A DNA stretch of 64,000 nucleotides from Panonychus citri (Eukaryota > Arthropoda > Arachnida > Trombidiformes > Tetranychidae): contig NW_026515540.1 in NCBI RefSeq assembly GCF_014898815.1, positions 682,001 to 746,000 on the forward strand, given 5' to 3'. The translations under genes and the position numbers were made by a program. This document shows positions 48,009 to 60,007 of this stretch, piece after piece. Below the pieces are notes generated by a model. The model worked only from the letters and a program-made list of their open reading frames with translations. It ran no database searches and was not told the origin of the DNA. Each line of letters starts with the position of its first letter. Position 1 is the first letter of the stretch.

Positions 48009-51000
48009 CACTTTAATTAATCTAGAGGTTAATCTGGTTTCCCTTTTAAATTGTTCACAATTAAGGTGATACACTGATGATAGATTATCTTGTTGATTAA
48101 TACTTTCACTTTAACTTTGCCTATTGTCGTTAATTGTTGGTTAATTTAATTTAATATCCATGGTTAGTGTTGATTTGATTAAAACAGAAACTCACAAAGT
48201 TTAACAAAACTCAATAGTAATCAGTTGATTGTTGTTAATTGTTGATCATGGAATGTGTATTTTGTCACATAATTAACTTTTTTTTTTGCTCCTCAATCTT
48301 AATTGCTATGAGATAAAAAAAAATTAATCAATCAGTGTAATTAATCAATTGATCACAAGGAGAGACATGATTAGTGATACACTTAATTACAATTGACAGT
48401 AAAGTTGTATAACTGAATTAACCAATAAAATTAAATTATTTTTAGTCAATCACATGGAAATACATATAATCAATTAAATATATATATAAAAACCTGATAA
48501 TGAAATTTAATTAATTGTTAATTAATAAAATTATCTCACAATCAGTTGACAATTAAGAAACAAATAATTTCAAAATCAAATTAACATGGAGAAACCAATT
48601 AAATGTAATATTGTAAATGGTCACAATTATTCAAGTTCAAATTGTAGGTAATACAACTGATTGAATTTGGGTTAATCGTAACAATTTAAATACAATTAAA
48701 GAGACAATGATTAAGGTTGGATGATTAAATGAGGAAAAGTAAATTAAATGTCTGCAAGGATATTAAGAAAATCAAGTCAACAATTTATGCTAATCACAAA
48801 CTGATTACCAAAGGAAAACCAAATGAAAATAATAGTTAGTTAATTAAACGTGAAGCTTAAATTGTTTAGCAAATGATTAACAATCAACTAAATTAATCAT
48901 CGATCTGATTAAATTGTTGCTAATTTGTTTCTTTCTTCAACTCATCTAAGTCTCAACCAATTTAATTATCCAATCAATAGTATAATTATCATCACAATCA
49001 TTAAGATTTTGTATTGTTCAACATTTAAATCAATAGTTAGACTTGCAAACACAATTGATTATTGATTTAATTTAAACTGAGTGTTGATCATAACTTAATC
49101 ATGAAAACGATTCTTACAATTATTCATGATCAAGTGTAATTGATGTTAATTGTTTATTAATGGTGATAAATGGTGAGATCAAGAGTGGGTTCATTTACCA
49201 CCTTCCACTGGGTGGGAAAGTTAATTCATTTTCAATTCTTAAATTGTGATGATTCAATATTGATGATCCGAAGGTTTTACCGTTATAATTGTTAAGGTGT
49301 CATGGGAAGAGGGTGAAAGAGGAACCGGAAGATGATTTATCATGTTGTTCTCTATTCATTTTCCTTTGCAATTGTTGTAACATTTTCTATTCTGAATTTT
49401 GTTCTTTGGGAGAAAAGTTTTTTGTTGATAATTTCTTTCCATTCTTTATTTTATTCTCACTGGTGTATCCAAGATCAAGTTCTCAATCATGTTGTATCTC
49501 ACCTGAGAATTTGTGTAAAAAGTTGAGAAGAAAATGAACTTTTTCTATCGTCTGAAGAATTTTTATTTTCCACTCATGTTAATGAATATCTATCGTAGAT
49601 AATATCAAATTTTTTCGCTATTCTTTCAGATTAACAAATTATTATTCACCATGGAAAAAGAAATGAAGAAAAGAGATAAAAATTCGAACATAGTTTAACC
49701 GAAAAGATTTAGAAAAGTTCTGATAGAATTTCATATTTCACGAATCTCATATCGATTGTTATTGATATTAAATTTATCGCCTCTCAAATTAATAACTGTA
49801 ATCGATAATAATATCAGTAATTACACATATTTTCTGTTGTGAAAAATTCTGAGCCTCATGAATCATGAATCAGAGAGAGAGAGAGAGATGAAGAAGAGAA
49901 AAGTTCAGTTCCAAAGGTGAAAAAAATTCATTGTAACGGTGAACCAGTGAATCCACAAGTAGATACACAGAACCAATTGATAATAAAAGTAAGATTATCA
50001 AGCTTAAATAAGATAAACACTTAACCTTGAGACCATTTTTACCTCATGAAAATGATATTATTGAAAATTCAGGGGGAATTTATTCATGAAAAACAGCATG
50101 CAAAACTTGGAACTTAGATCAGCATTCTGAGTTTCACCCTGATAATAATCAATTGATTTCTATTTTATTTATATTAAAATAGGTAAGATAATAAATTGGT
50201 TAAGATAAATTATATTGAGCTTTCAAGCCGGAATTCTCGGTGGGATTTTCATGAATCTCTTATTTTTTTTCACCTCTTTTGAATAATGATAATAATAATC
50301 ATGAAGATGATGTTCAAATATCAGATTATCATGAACACACAGAGATTGAACATTTATCATCATCATCATTATTTTCCGTCTCAATCTAAATCATGGGAAT
50401 ACAAATTTTCCCAATTCACTTAACCAATAATACTTGTATTCATTTCAATCAATTCCCTCACTACTCTGAACAACATGAATTCAGGTAAGTATTACCTGTA
50501 AAAGTTAAGTGTCCCTGTGTATGTTTAATATAAATTGTGATAATCATTAAATTTGATTGTCCATTTTGTTTATAGTTATTTTGTAACTGGACCTTATCAT
50601 TATTTCAATTGTTGTTAAATCATCATCATTAGTCACATAATATTTAATATCATTAACTGTTTTTAATCACTCATTGATTGATAATTAACACTTGAAACAT
50701 TAACATCAATAATTAATAATACAGATCTTATTGTAAATTATTGTAATGATCAAGTAAATTAATCATTCATCAAACTTTATACATGAATTAAATTGTCAAG
50801 TTTATCGTTTTTCTGTTCATTCCTAACAATCAAAATCCTGTGATAGTAAAAGTGTATAATTAAGGATAAATTTTGATTGATTGTGATTAATAAAAAAACT
50901 ATGAAAATCAACCTAACCCAAGATTAATTGTAGATCGTTGTGTTAATATTTACTCATTGACCGATAGCTTAATTGTTAACAATTTGTTAGATCATTGGAT

Positions 51001-51808
51001 CAGTGATTGTCTCATTGTTATGAGAAATTGATTTATTTGAAAAAGTTAATTGTTGTCAATTTAAACAAAGAAGGTTAAATTGAACGTTAATTGTAACCTT
51101 TTGATAGCTAAAATAGTTGATAATTGGACAAGATCTTTATTATTGCATCAATTATGATTAAATGTTTGTAGTTAATCAACTTTCTAATTGTTGTGAATTT
51201 ATTTTTTTTTCTTGTTTTATTTTTAATCTTTTGATATGTGATTGGCTGATTAACTGTTTGAACTTGCAAAGTTAATTATCATGTAAAAGATTAACTTAAA
51301 TCCATGATAAGATTAACATGAAATTTGGAAAATTAATTCAAATTGTTTGCCTTTTAATTGGCTAGTTATCAAAGTTTTCTGGTTAATTGTTGACTAGAAA
51401 TGGCAATTAACTGATTTTAGATGAATATCTACTAACGATAAGGAAGCAATTTACTACTTGTTAGACAGTTAAGATTAGAATTAAGGTGATTAATTAGTGA
51501 TTTTTAATCTAGATTAAGATAATTGGTGATTTAAAATGAATTTTTACCATTCCAAGTAATAGATCATTAATTAAGTTGATAACCTTGAGAGCGTGAGGAA
51601 AATGATATGATGATTAAGATAATTATTCAAATAATAAACTGGACACAAGATCAATAAACGAAACAATTGATTCATTGGTTTGCATGAGAAAACGTTTAGT
51701 ATGAAAATCTTGAGATAATGTTAGATGTATTTCAGGTTATCAACCTGAAATTCATCATGAGAATCATGATAATATTTTCATCATTATCTTTGGGCCAATG
51801 AATAGGTA

Positions 51809-51834
51809 GAATCTGAGATAGTTATCTCAGATTC
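51809..51834. repeat. 26-bp palindrome
   Basis: GAATCTGAGATA and its perfect reverse complement are separated by GT. Could be a cruciform or a transcription-factor dimer site; no context supports either. Confidence 0.7.
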
Positions 51835-52278
51835 AGAATCATTGGAAGGTACTAATTATCTCAATATTAACTATTCTTTATTGGATTGGCTATTTTTACT
51901 CGAACAAAAAAGTTCTCATCTTTCCATGGAATTCATCTTATCTGTTATATATATTGTGATCCATTCTTAGAATTATATTATCATCTCATCGAATCTTTTC
52001 ATATAAATATCATCTCTTCGAAATGATGATAAAAAAATGGTAACAATCGAAAACATAAGAAAATTTTCTCCTTCTCTCTAACATGTTATCATATTATCAT
52101 CTTTTATCATGATAATATGATGATGATTGCATCTTTATCTTTATCCATCCGAATTGTTTTTCTCATTATATATGAATGAGAAGACTATCGAAACGAATCG
52201 AAACTATCGAACAAGAATGTTCAAATGCTCGAATTTTTCTTTTCTTTCGGTTTCCTTTTTCTTCTCTCTTTGACTTGA

Positions 52279-52283
<5 letters not shown>

Positions 52284-52317
<34 letters not shown>
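52284..52317 (+). repeat. (TC)n microsatellite
   Basis: Simple pyrimidine dinucleotide run of about 34 bases. Confidence 0.85.
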
Positions 52318-52318
<1 letters not shown>

Positions 52319-53796
52319 TCATCTTTCATCATCTTTATCTTATTCGTCTTAATCTTGACTTTATCATCCTTTTGTAAGTGAATGAAAGACAACTAATACC
52401 TTGGAAAATGATGAGGCCAATAAAAGGATGAGAAAAAATTACATCAATTGATTTTATCATTTCACTTTATCATTGGAAACTTTTTTCGCTGCTCTGATTG
52501 CTCTCATCAGATTTTGTGATGAAGATTCATAATGAAGATACAAATGACGAAACTACTGAAAAAATAATGAAAGATAATGAGTTCGAAGCCAAGAAACTCT
52601 GAAACTCTCAAAGTCTCAAGTTTGCGTTTTCGATTGAAATTGAAATGGTCAATACGGAATATTTTCCATTTGATTGAATAATTAAGATGCCCTTTAATGC
52701 TGATAATGATGAAATTGCAATAGAAATGTCAACTAATTGAATAAGTGATAACTTATCATTAATCTCAACTTTGTGATGATCAAACTTACTTGTAAATGAT
52801 GTTTAATAAATATCCTTTGGTCACAATAACGTGATGAAAATATTAATGACGATGGTGATAACTATTCATTTCACTTATTTTCAACTAGAAAAGTAGTTGA
52901 AACTACTCACAAGATTAATCACAATTATCGAAGATAATTTAACATGATTATTGAACTTGTTTAATTTTCTTCACAATGAATTTTAAGTTTATCTTTTTAC
53001 TACTCAACTAAGAAAAACTTTCAGGGTAATGATACAAGAGAAAGAGATGAAGGTGATGAGATTGATGCTAGAACTTTGTTCGTACTGTAACTCAGCATGT
53101 TCAGAACTCTCACTGAATATAATACAACTACTATAAACATTTTTCCATTGAGCTCACTCCAAGGAACATGATGATGATCATGCAGACGAAAAATCCAATG
53201 TACAGGGTTAGCCTGATAAATTTACTATTACTAAATCTTTAAAGTCTCTCCCTGTATCATCATTATTATTAATTCTTTTTCTTTTTCTACATTTTCTTGA
53301 AAAATGAAGACAATTCTTTTTCTATTTCGATACATTTTCTTGTTCCAAACATGAGATAAGTTCACGTTCGATTAGAAAATTAACTTTATTTTTACACTTT
53401 CTCATTCATCTTCTTTTTTTTTACTCTCTCGTCGTTATCGAATGTTTCAAATACAGAATCATCTTCCTTTCGATTTCATTTCTAACACAAATATTTCATG
53501 AGAAACATGAAACTTTCTCTCTCTCTCGATCATCAATAGTTCTGGAAAAATGATTCTCTACAACTAATTGTAATATGATTTACTTTTAAAATCTTTGTTT
53601 GAGTAGCAAGAAGGAGAGAGTGAGTTTCAAGAATCCTTTATAAACATCTTAAAATTTATCTTCTCTCATTCTTATTATATCATCATCATCTTCACTTTCG
53701 TGATTTCGATTCCCCCCAAGGACTCATTCTGACATTGAACATATAACCAATCATGTCTAATAACGAGTGGTAACCATTACCTCCCTCTCTCCATCC

Positions 53797-53799
<3 letters not shown>

Positions 53800-53845
<46 letters not shown>
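53800..53845 (+). repeat. (TC)n microsatellite
   Basis: About 46 bases of TC, the second longest such run in the window. Confidence 0.85.
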
Positions 53846-53848
<3 letters not shown>

Positions 53849-54110
53849 AGTAAACTAAACACACCATTAGTTTTCATTTTCATTCCATCATAACATTAAC
53901 ATAACTTGTTCATCATCTTTATCATCCTCATCTTCACCTCGATCATGATCATGTTATCGTACATTAATTTTTTCCAAACTTTTTACTTTCATTTTGCTTG
54001 ATGATGATGCAAATTTAACAGTAAATAGATACATAGACCATTGAAACACTCATTTTGATCCTCTCAATGGTTAATCACTCAGTCGATTTCATCTTGAGCG
54101 AAAAAAACTC

Positions 54111-54419
54111 CTCAGTAACTTTCGCCGAGTTCTCAGTCTAAGAATCGAGTTCCCATTTGGTTTCATCAATCCGATGGACCGCAAAGTTTTTTTCCAATCG
54201 TTTCTCAATGAGTTTCGTAAATTCTAAGTTTAATTAGTCGATAAAAAACAAATTCTATTAAACATTTTCTACTCAACTTTGGAGTGAATTGAAAAAAACT
54301 CATCGAGAACTTGACTAAATGAATTGAGAATTAATAGGAGAAACTCTGCCATCTATCGGATGGAAGAAACCAAATAGGAACTCGATTCTTAAACTGAAAA
54401 CTCGGCGAAAGTTACTGAG
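54111..54419. mobile_element. 309-bp MITE-like element with long inverted repeats
   Basis: Arms of about 65-70 bp start CTCAGTAACTTTCGCCGAGT and are inverted at the right end with few mismatches (ACTCGGCGAAAGTTACTGAG). The loop of about 170 bp is non-coding. No target duplication is evident, so the superfamily is unknown. Confidence 0.8.
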
Positions 54420-55454
54420 AAATATTCTGTAAGATACTTTCGACTACATCGTCACATCAACTATCCACTTCCGTATCTTCATCCTTTCTACTTCCGGTGA
54501 ATTTAATGATGCAACTTTTGTTTTCAACTAAACTAAACTGATTGCATAGTCTACAATTAACAGTTATTATTATTGTTACTCTTTATCAACTAATCAAAAG
54601 TTTTTTCTTGTACCAATTAGTTTGTAAATTAATGAATCATTTACACTTATGATGATTTTACGAGACTCATTATATTTATTTTGTCAACTAAATCAATTCC
54701 CTAATCAATTTAATTAAAGACAACCATTAGTGTTGATATTATAAGAATTGAACATTTTCATTTCAATCTAAACAAGATTGATAGTGAATTTAATTGTTAT
54801 TAATTGTATTCATTATCATTGTGATTAAGTTTTGTTGTTTTTTTCTAGTCTATTTAAAATAAAAGCAGAAATTGAAATCAAGGAAAGATGAATAGTTAAT
54901 TGTGATGATTAACGACTAATTGTAATTGCAAATTTAGAGTAAACAATGAAAATTAGAAGCTAAATCATGAACTGAATTAAGATTCAAAGTTTACATTTAA
55001 ATTCCTTGGATACAATTTAACTTAATTGCAATTTAGAAAGTTGATTGAATGATCAAGGAATTGATCACAACGATTAACTGTTAATCTTATTGTTAATCGT
55101 TGTAATTACCAAACAATTAAAATTGAAACTTTGAAATCAAGGTAACCGGAAGAAAAATTATCGATTGAATTTTTCCATGAATACGATTAATGAATACGAT
55201 GAATATCAAATGAATGGACATTAAGAAGATTATGAATTTGATTGACCAATGGTCGTAAACACACCCAATAGTTAATGAGTTTGTTGGCATTGAGGGAAAA
55301 ATATTGAATCGGAAACGGAAATGATGAAGGACACGAATTGTTATGATGAGAAAGAGACACCAAGGGAAATTGATGATAACCATGAGAATTTGGAATAAGT
55401 ATTAAAGATTATGAGCCAACAACTTGTCATGTTCCATGGTGGTTGATATGGTGA

Positions 55455-55570
55455 ACAAGGAGAAGAAAAGAAAGAGAGAAAAGGGAGGAAAGAAGAAAGA
55501 AGAGAAGAAAAAGAGAAAAAGAAAAATTCGACAGAGAAGAAAAATCGAAAGAGAAAACGAAAGAGATTCT
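55455..55570 (+). repeat. Polypurine tract
   Basis: More than 100 bases almost entirely A and G (AAGGAGAAGAAAAGAAAGAG and onward). Any Lys/Arg/Glu-rich frame read here is a composition artefact. Confidence 0.6.
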
Positions 55571-56300
55571 GTTATTTTCTCGCCTTCTTTTCTTTGGTTA
55601 ATGTTTGTTACGCACAACATTTTCCTCTTTATTTTTAATTCTTAATTTTGTTTATTTATTTTCTTATTTAAGTTAATTAACCTTTTTCACCATCTTCTCC
55701 TTTTAATTGTAGTCATTTCAATTAATTGTCGGTTATTCATTTAACTGATTGTCTCTTTTTTAGAAATTTACATTTTTGCTTTTTCTTTTTCTATTCATCT
55801 CATAACATTGGATTTACCATTTGACTACAATACTCTTCATCTCTTGTGTTAATCTCTTCATCTATTTACCTGATTAATTGGTTCTCTAAGATGATAATCT
55901 TACTGATCGTTTTGGGTTGATGTCAATTCAAATTGGGCGAAAATTAATTCTCTCCATTAAAGGTAAGAAATTTGGAATAAAACAAAATTCTCTTTAGAAC
56001 AAATAATCTTATTCTTTTTTCTTCTCTTCTATAAAATGTCATCTACTTTTCACCTCTTTCATTTTCTATGGTGGTGATTGTCTCTCTTTCTCCAACTTGT
56101 CTCTGTGATTCATCTTTGCTTCGTGACTCCTTCTTGTGACCTTCTCGGTGTCTTTGGCCTTTCACCTTTCGCGATGTCCTTTATGTTTGGTGTTCCTTTT
56201 GTATCTAAAGTCTCTTAATCCATTGAGCGTTTCTAACATTGACTTTGATTGGAAAACAAAAACAATTTTCTGGAAAATTCTAAATTCTATATATCCAATT

Positions 56301-56501
56301 ATGGTTCATTCTTTCGAGGAAATGGAAGAATATGATGTTTATCCAAAAGAATCTTCTGACAATCATCTTCCTGTTATTAATTATGGTTCATCTTCAATGA
56401 AAAAGAATCGTCTGGTTCGTCAGGATGCTTTCGATTGTGTTGAGCCCCCAGGCTCTCAAATGGCTCAAAAAGGTTTACCAGATAAACCAAAGGAACAATA
56501 A
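56301..56501 (+). CDS. Hypothetical 66-aa soluble protein
   Basis: ATG at 56301, stop at 56499-56501. The protein is hydrophilic, acidic at the start (SFEEMEEYDVYPKESSD) and basic near the end (KKNRLVRQDAFDCVEPPGSQ). It is not low-complexity, so it stands out from its surroundings. AATAAA overlaps the stop. No domain is recognised. A pyrimidine-rich leader and a donor near 55962 suggest a 5' non-coding exon. It might instead be part of a larger gene I could not assemble. Confidence 0.4.
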   Translation: MVHSFEEMEEYDVYPKESSDNHLPVINYGSSSMKKNRLVRQDAFDCVEPPGSQMAQKGLPDKPKEQ

Positions 56502-58932
56502 AAAAATGGAGGCCAAAGTGGAAATTGAAATTCACCAATAACAATACATTATTTTCAGTCGTTTTTATTATATCCTTCATCCTCATCATCATCATTATAA
56601 TTCATCGATGGTCATTGGTAAAAATGAAACCATAACCCTTTCACCTATGGAAACATGAACATGATTGAAATGAGTAATCCAAATTGTTTTAGATAATTTC
56701 AATTCTTGACCATCTTACTGCCTACACAATTTACTCATTCTCATGATACAATAATTTTGTTTGGTCTGCATTTCAATCAATGTTTACATGTTCACGTTCA
56801 AATGTCAATGGTGTTTCATCCTCATCATCATCTTTATTCTGGTCATTTTCACATAATCAACTGCTCATCTCTATAATCTGTTGATTCTCAGTAATTCTTG
56901 GGATAAAGAAAAACATTCCTCATCAATTATTTATCCATGAATCTTCCAAAAAATTAACTAATTACTGTTAGTTCGTCATTTTATATATTTAATCACCTCA
57001 ACACCTTATAAAATTCATCGCCAGTAATTTAAGAGCTTCTTTGGTAGCAATAGATATTATTCTTGATTAGTTATCATGAAACAATGATCAACGGAATCGT
57101 TTTAATCAATTTATCTTCCGCTTTAATCACAAATTCAGCTAATTCACTCATCAATTCACGTTCTAAATCATATTAGTTACAGTTTCATGGTTAATCCTTA
57201 ATCATTGCTGCATAGTGACAATGATTAACATTAACAATTTCAATCTGAATCTCGATCAATTAGTTAATTATCCACATAGAATTGATCAGTTGTTAATTTG
57301 TCTCCTTGTTTAAACTCAATTTACTCTCTTAAACTAACAATAATTGTCTCTCATTAGATTTAGCTCAAACAATATCAATACAATTAACCGAAATTCTAAC
57401 TAAATTAACAAAGCAATAGAAAAGACAAAACAGTTTGATCAGCATGTTGATTAATCAATTGAATTTAATTACTGTTACTCTTAAAAAACTAATTATTACC
57501 ATGTTATCCTCATATAATCTTATTCCAAATGCATTTTTAGTGATTAACTAATTGTTATTTTGACAATTTGTTAAACAATTAATAGAATTGAAAATCTAAA
57601 TTCAACAAAACAAATGAAACCTGTACCTTATACTAAGGATTTAACAATTAACTTATTAATTAGATGATAAAGAAAAAGACTCAAGAGTGAAAACAAATCT
57701 TTTTGTTGTTTTTAATTAATTTTTAATTGTACAATTAGATTAGAGATTATCTAACACTATCCCAATGTTAATCCTAAATGATTTAATTGTTGAAACAAAA
57801 AGAAAACCTTAAAAAAACTTATATTGTAATAAAAATATTGATACAATGATTTAATTATCAACGAATAATAATCAAATCAATTAACTCTTTCCAACAATTA
57901 ACCATCAATGTCTTTTTTTATCCTCGAACGGAAACTTTTAGAACCAGGAAATGTCCAAACTCGAGGATTGGTCAAGGTATCAGCTGATATTTTCCATTAT
58001 CGTTTCTTATTCTGTTCCGATCGATTGACCGATAATCTGAGATAATCTATCTGATTAATTATCGAACATTGGAAAAAATATTAATCGAACAATTTATTTT
58101 AATTGTTACCAATATTATACTTTAGATGTGCTTATGTTAATCATGTTAATCTATTAGTTGGATGATTAAGTTTTTCGGTTAATTGTTGTTTAATCATTGG
58201 AGTAATATTTCAATTAGAGATCGTGATTAAAATTTTAATCATAATCATGTTAACAGTTAATTCAGTTGATGATAAATAATAACATGGATCAATTAATTTC
58301 CAATGTTAGACTCAATTAACTTAATTATGATTCTAATCATGAGGTTTATCATCTCAGTCATTTTCTTCCTCATCTTCATGTTAACAATTAACTTTAATGT
58401 CCTAATCATCATTTAATCAATTAGAATGATATAAATTATCACAATTAGTGAATTTATTATTAGGATTTACAATCATTTGATTGATTTAGTTTGATTATCC
58501 TTTTTGATGAAAGTAATGACATCTATAGACTGATGAACAAGTTAAATCACAATTAGATTGAACAAGATTAACAATCAATTGTGATTTGAGTTGATTAATG
58601 AGATTAAATTGTCTGGTACTAAAAAAGTGTAATGATTAATTATTGTTGATTAACTATCGTGTATATTAAATTGGGTTACATTAATATTACCTGAATCGTC
58701 AAGTAATTAAACAATAAGACATCAGGCGATCAACAATTAAAAGGTTGGCAATTAAATCAATAAATGTAACAAAATAATAATACAATTAATTGGACAGAAT
58801 TAGTTAATTACTCTGTTTAACTAAAATAATAGTTGATTAGTAATTTATATTTTCTCATCTTGATCATCTATCATTTAAAACAATCTGATGATGATGAGTA
58901 AGAACCGATAACGATGGAGACAATTAATCGGA
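56502..58932. other. AT-rich spacer, no gene seen
   Basis: 2.4 kb of TTAATTG-rich sequence with no protein-like frame, no inverted-repeat element and no RNA gene that I can recognise. Confidence 0.45.
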
Positions 58933-60007
58933 TCACACAATTAGATTAAAGATAATTGAGATTACAATTAGGGCGAAACTGGCCAATAGTGGGTACGAAG
59001 CACCATGTAGACCTATGGTCGACTCCCGATAAGCTGGCCTACCGTCTGATGAGATTTCCAGGTTATATCGGCCGTTTCGTGTGTCAACTGACCCACTCGA
59101 CTCAACAAGGACCAAAGGTTGAGACCAAAGGCAACGGAAATCGGGAAAGGAGCTTCTCTTTTGACAATATCATAGAAACGCAGGTCTTTCATTGGTGACC
59201 ACCTTGACCCCACCCTAACTGAGGCATTGAAAGCATTAGATGAGTTACAAGTGACCGCGAATTCCCCTCCCTTCGGGTTGGTCAGTGTAACGGTTATCGC
59301 CTTGGGAATTGGGGGAAAAGCTTGAAGGTAAAAGTTTGTATCATGAGCGGTCTGATTGGTGATGAACAGATATCCCGTTCCACCGTGGGGTTTGTAACAA
59401 CAACGGAGAAAGTTCATTCGATAAAGAGGTAATTTGGACAAATCGGAGGCCACAATTTTACTGATCATATCGGATTTCAATGAAATCTGATAATTAAGGG
59501 TATCCAAAAGGTTAATCTTTGAATAATTGGCATGAGTTGGCCAAAGATAATCGTCTTTACCAAATGTCCAAGAACAACTGATCGACCCACTGGTATTAAA
59601 TGCACTTCCCGTTTGAAAGGTTGAATTTGACCCTTGAATGACCCAAGCATTGACCGGTTTACCTTTGTCCACTTTACACAAGTATTCAATTCGTTCACGA
59701 GTATTGTGAAGGACAAATGAAATTGACCGGTCAACACCATGTTGAACACCATAACCTGTGATGGTTAAATTCACAGCCTCATCGAATGAGCCACGTTGAG
59801 AGACACGGAAAGTGGCCTGAACCAAACAGTTAGCCCGAGATGAGCATTCACCATATCTTGAATCATTGGCGATACTAAACACTGAGGTAAAACATGAACT
59901 TGGACAAGATTTACTGTAAAGTGTATCACCATAAACCGATGACCACAACCCAAACAAAGTCCAGATAAATGTCCAAAGGGACAAATATTAATCCAATATC
60001 GAACCAT
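58933..60007 (-). CDS. Secreted, probably GPI-anchored cysteine-rich protein, with two apparent frame breaks
   Basis: The main frame covers about 300 residues with Cys pairs (SCPSSCFTS, GECSSRANC, RCCYKPHGG) and many N-glycosylation sites (SNSTF, FNTSGS, NQTAHD). The signal peptide (TFIWTLFGLWSSVYG) is in frame, but its ATG (60007, MVRYWIN) is one base out of phase. One extra T in the ATTTG run near 59985 would join them. At the other end, the hydrophobic tail typical of GPI anchoring (ASFALIVISIIFNLIV) is also out of phase. It would be joined either by one extra C near 59112, or by a 62-nt intron (GTTAGG...CAAAAG, 59217-59156). Length would be about 355 aa. I do not recognise the family. A cell-surface role is inferred only from the two ends. 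Confidence 0.65.

Larger units (their letters stand above)
48075..56300. other. Gene-poor 8-kb region upstream of the GPCR
   Basis: AT-rich, with no convincing gene. It contains a palindrome (51809-51834), CT microsatellites (52284-52317, 53800-53845), the inverted-repeat element at 54111-54419, a polypurine tract (about 55455-55570), and a strong isolated donor (AAAG|GTAAGAAAT near 55962) that may close a 5' non-coding exon of the small gene at 56301. The GPCR promoter should lie in its left part. Confidence 0.45.

Noticed and set aside
55424..55645. Lys/Arg/Glu-rich frame
   Set aside because: Direct reading of a polypurine tract.
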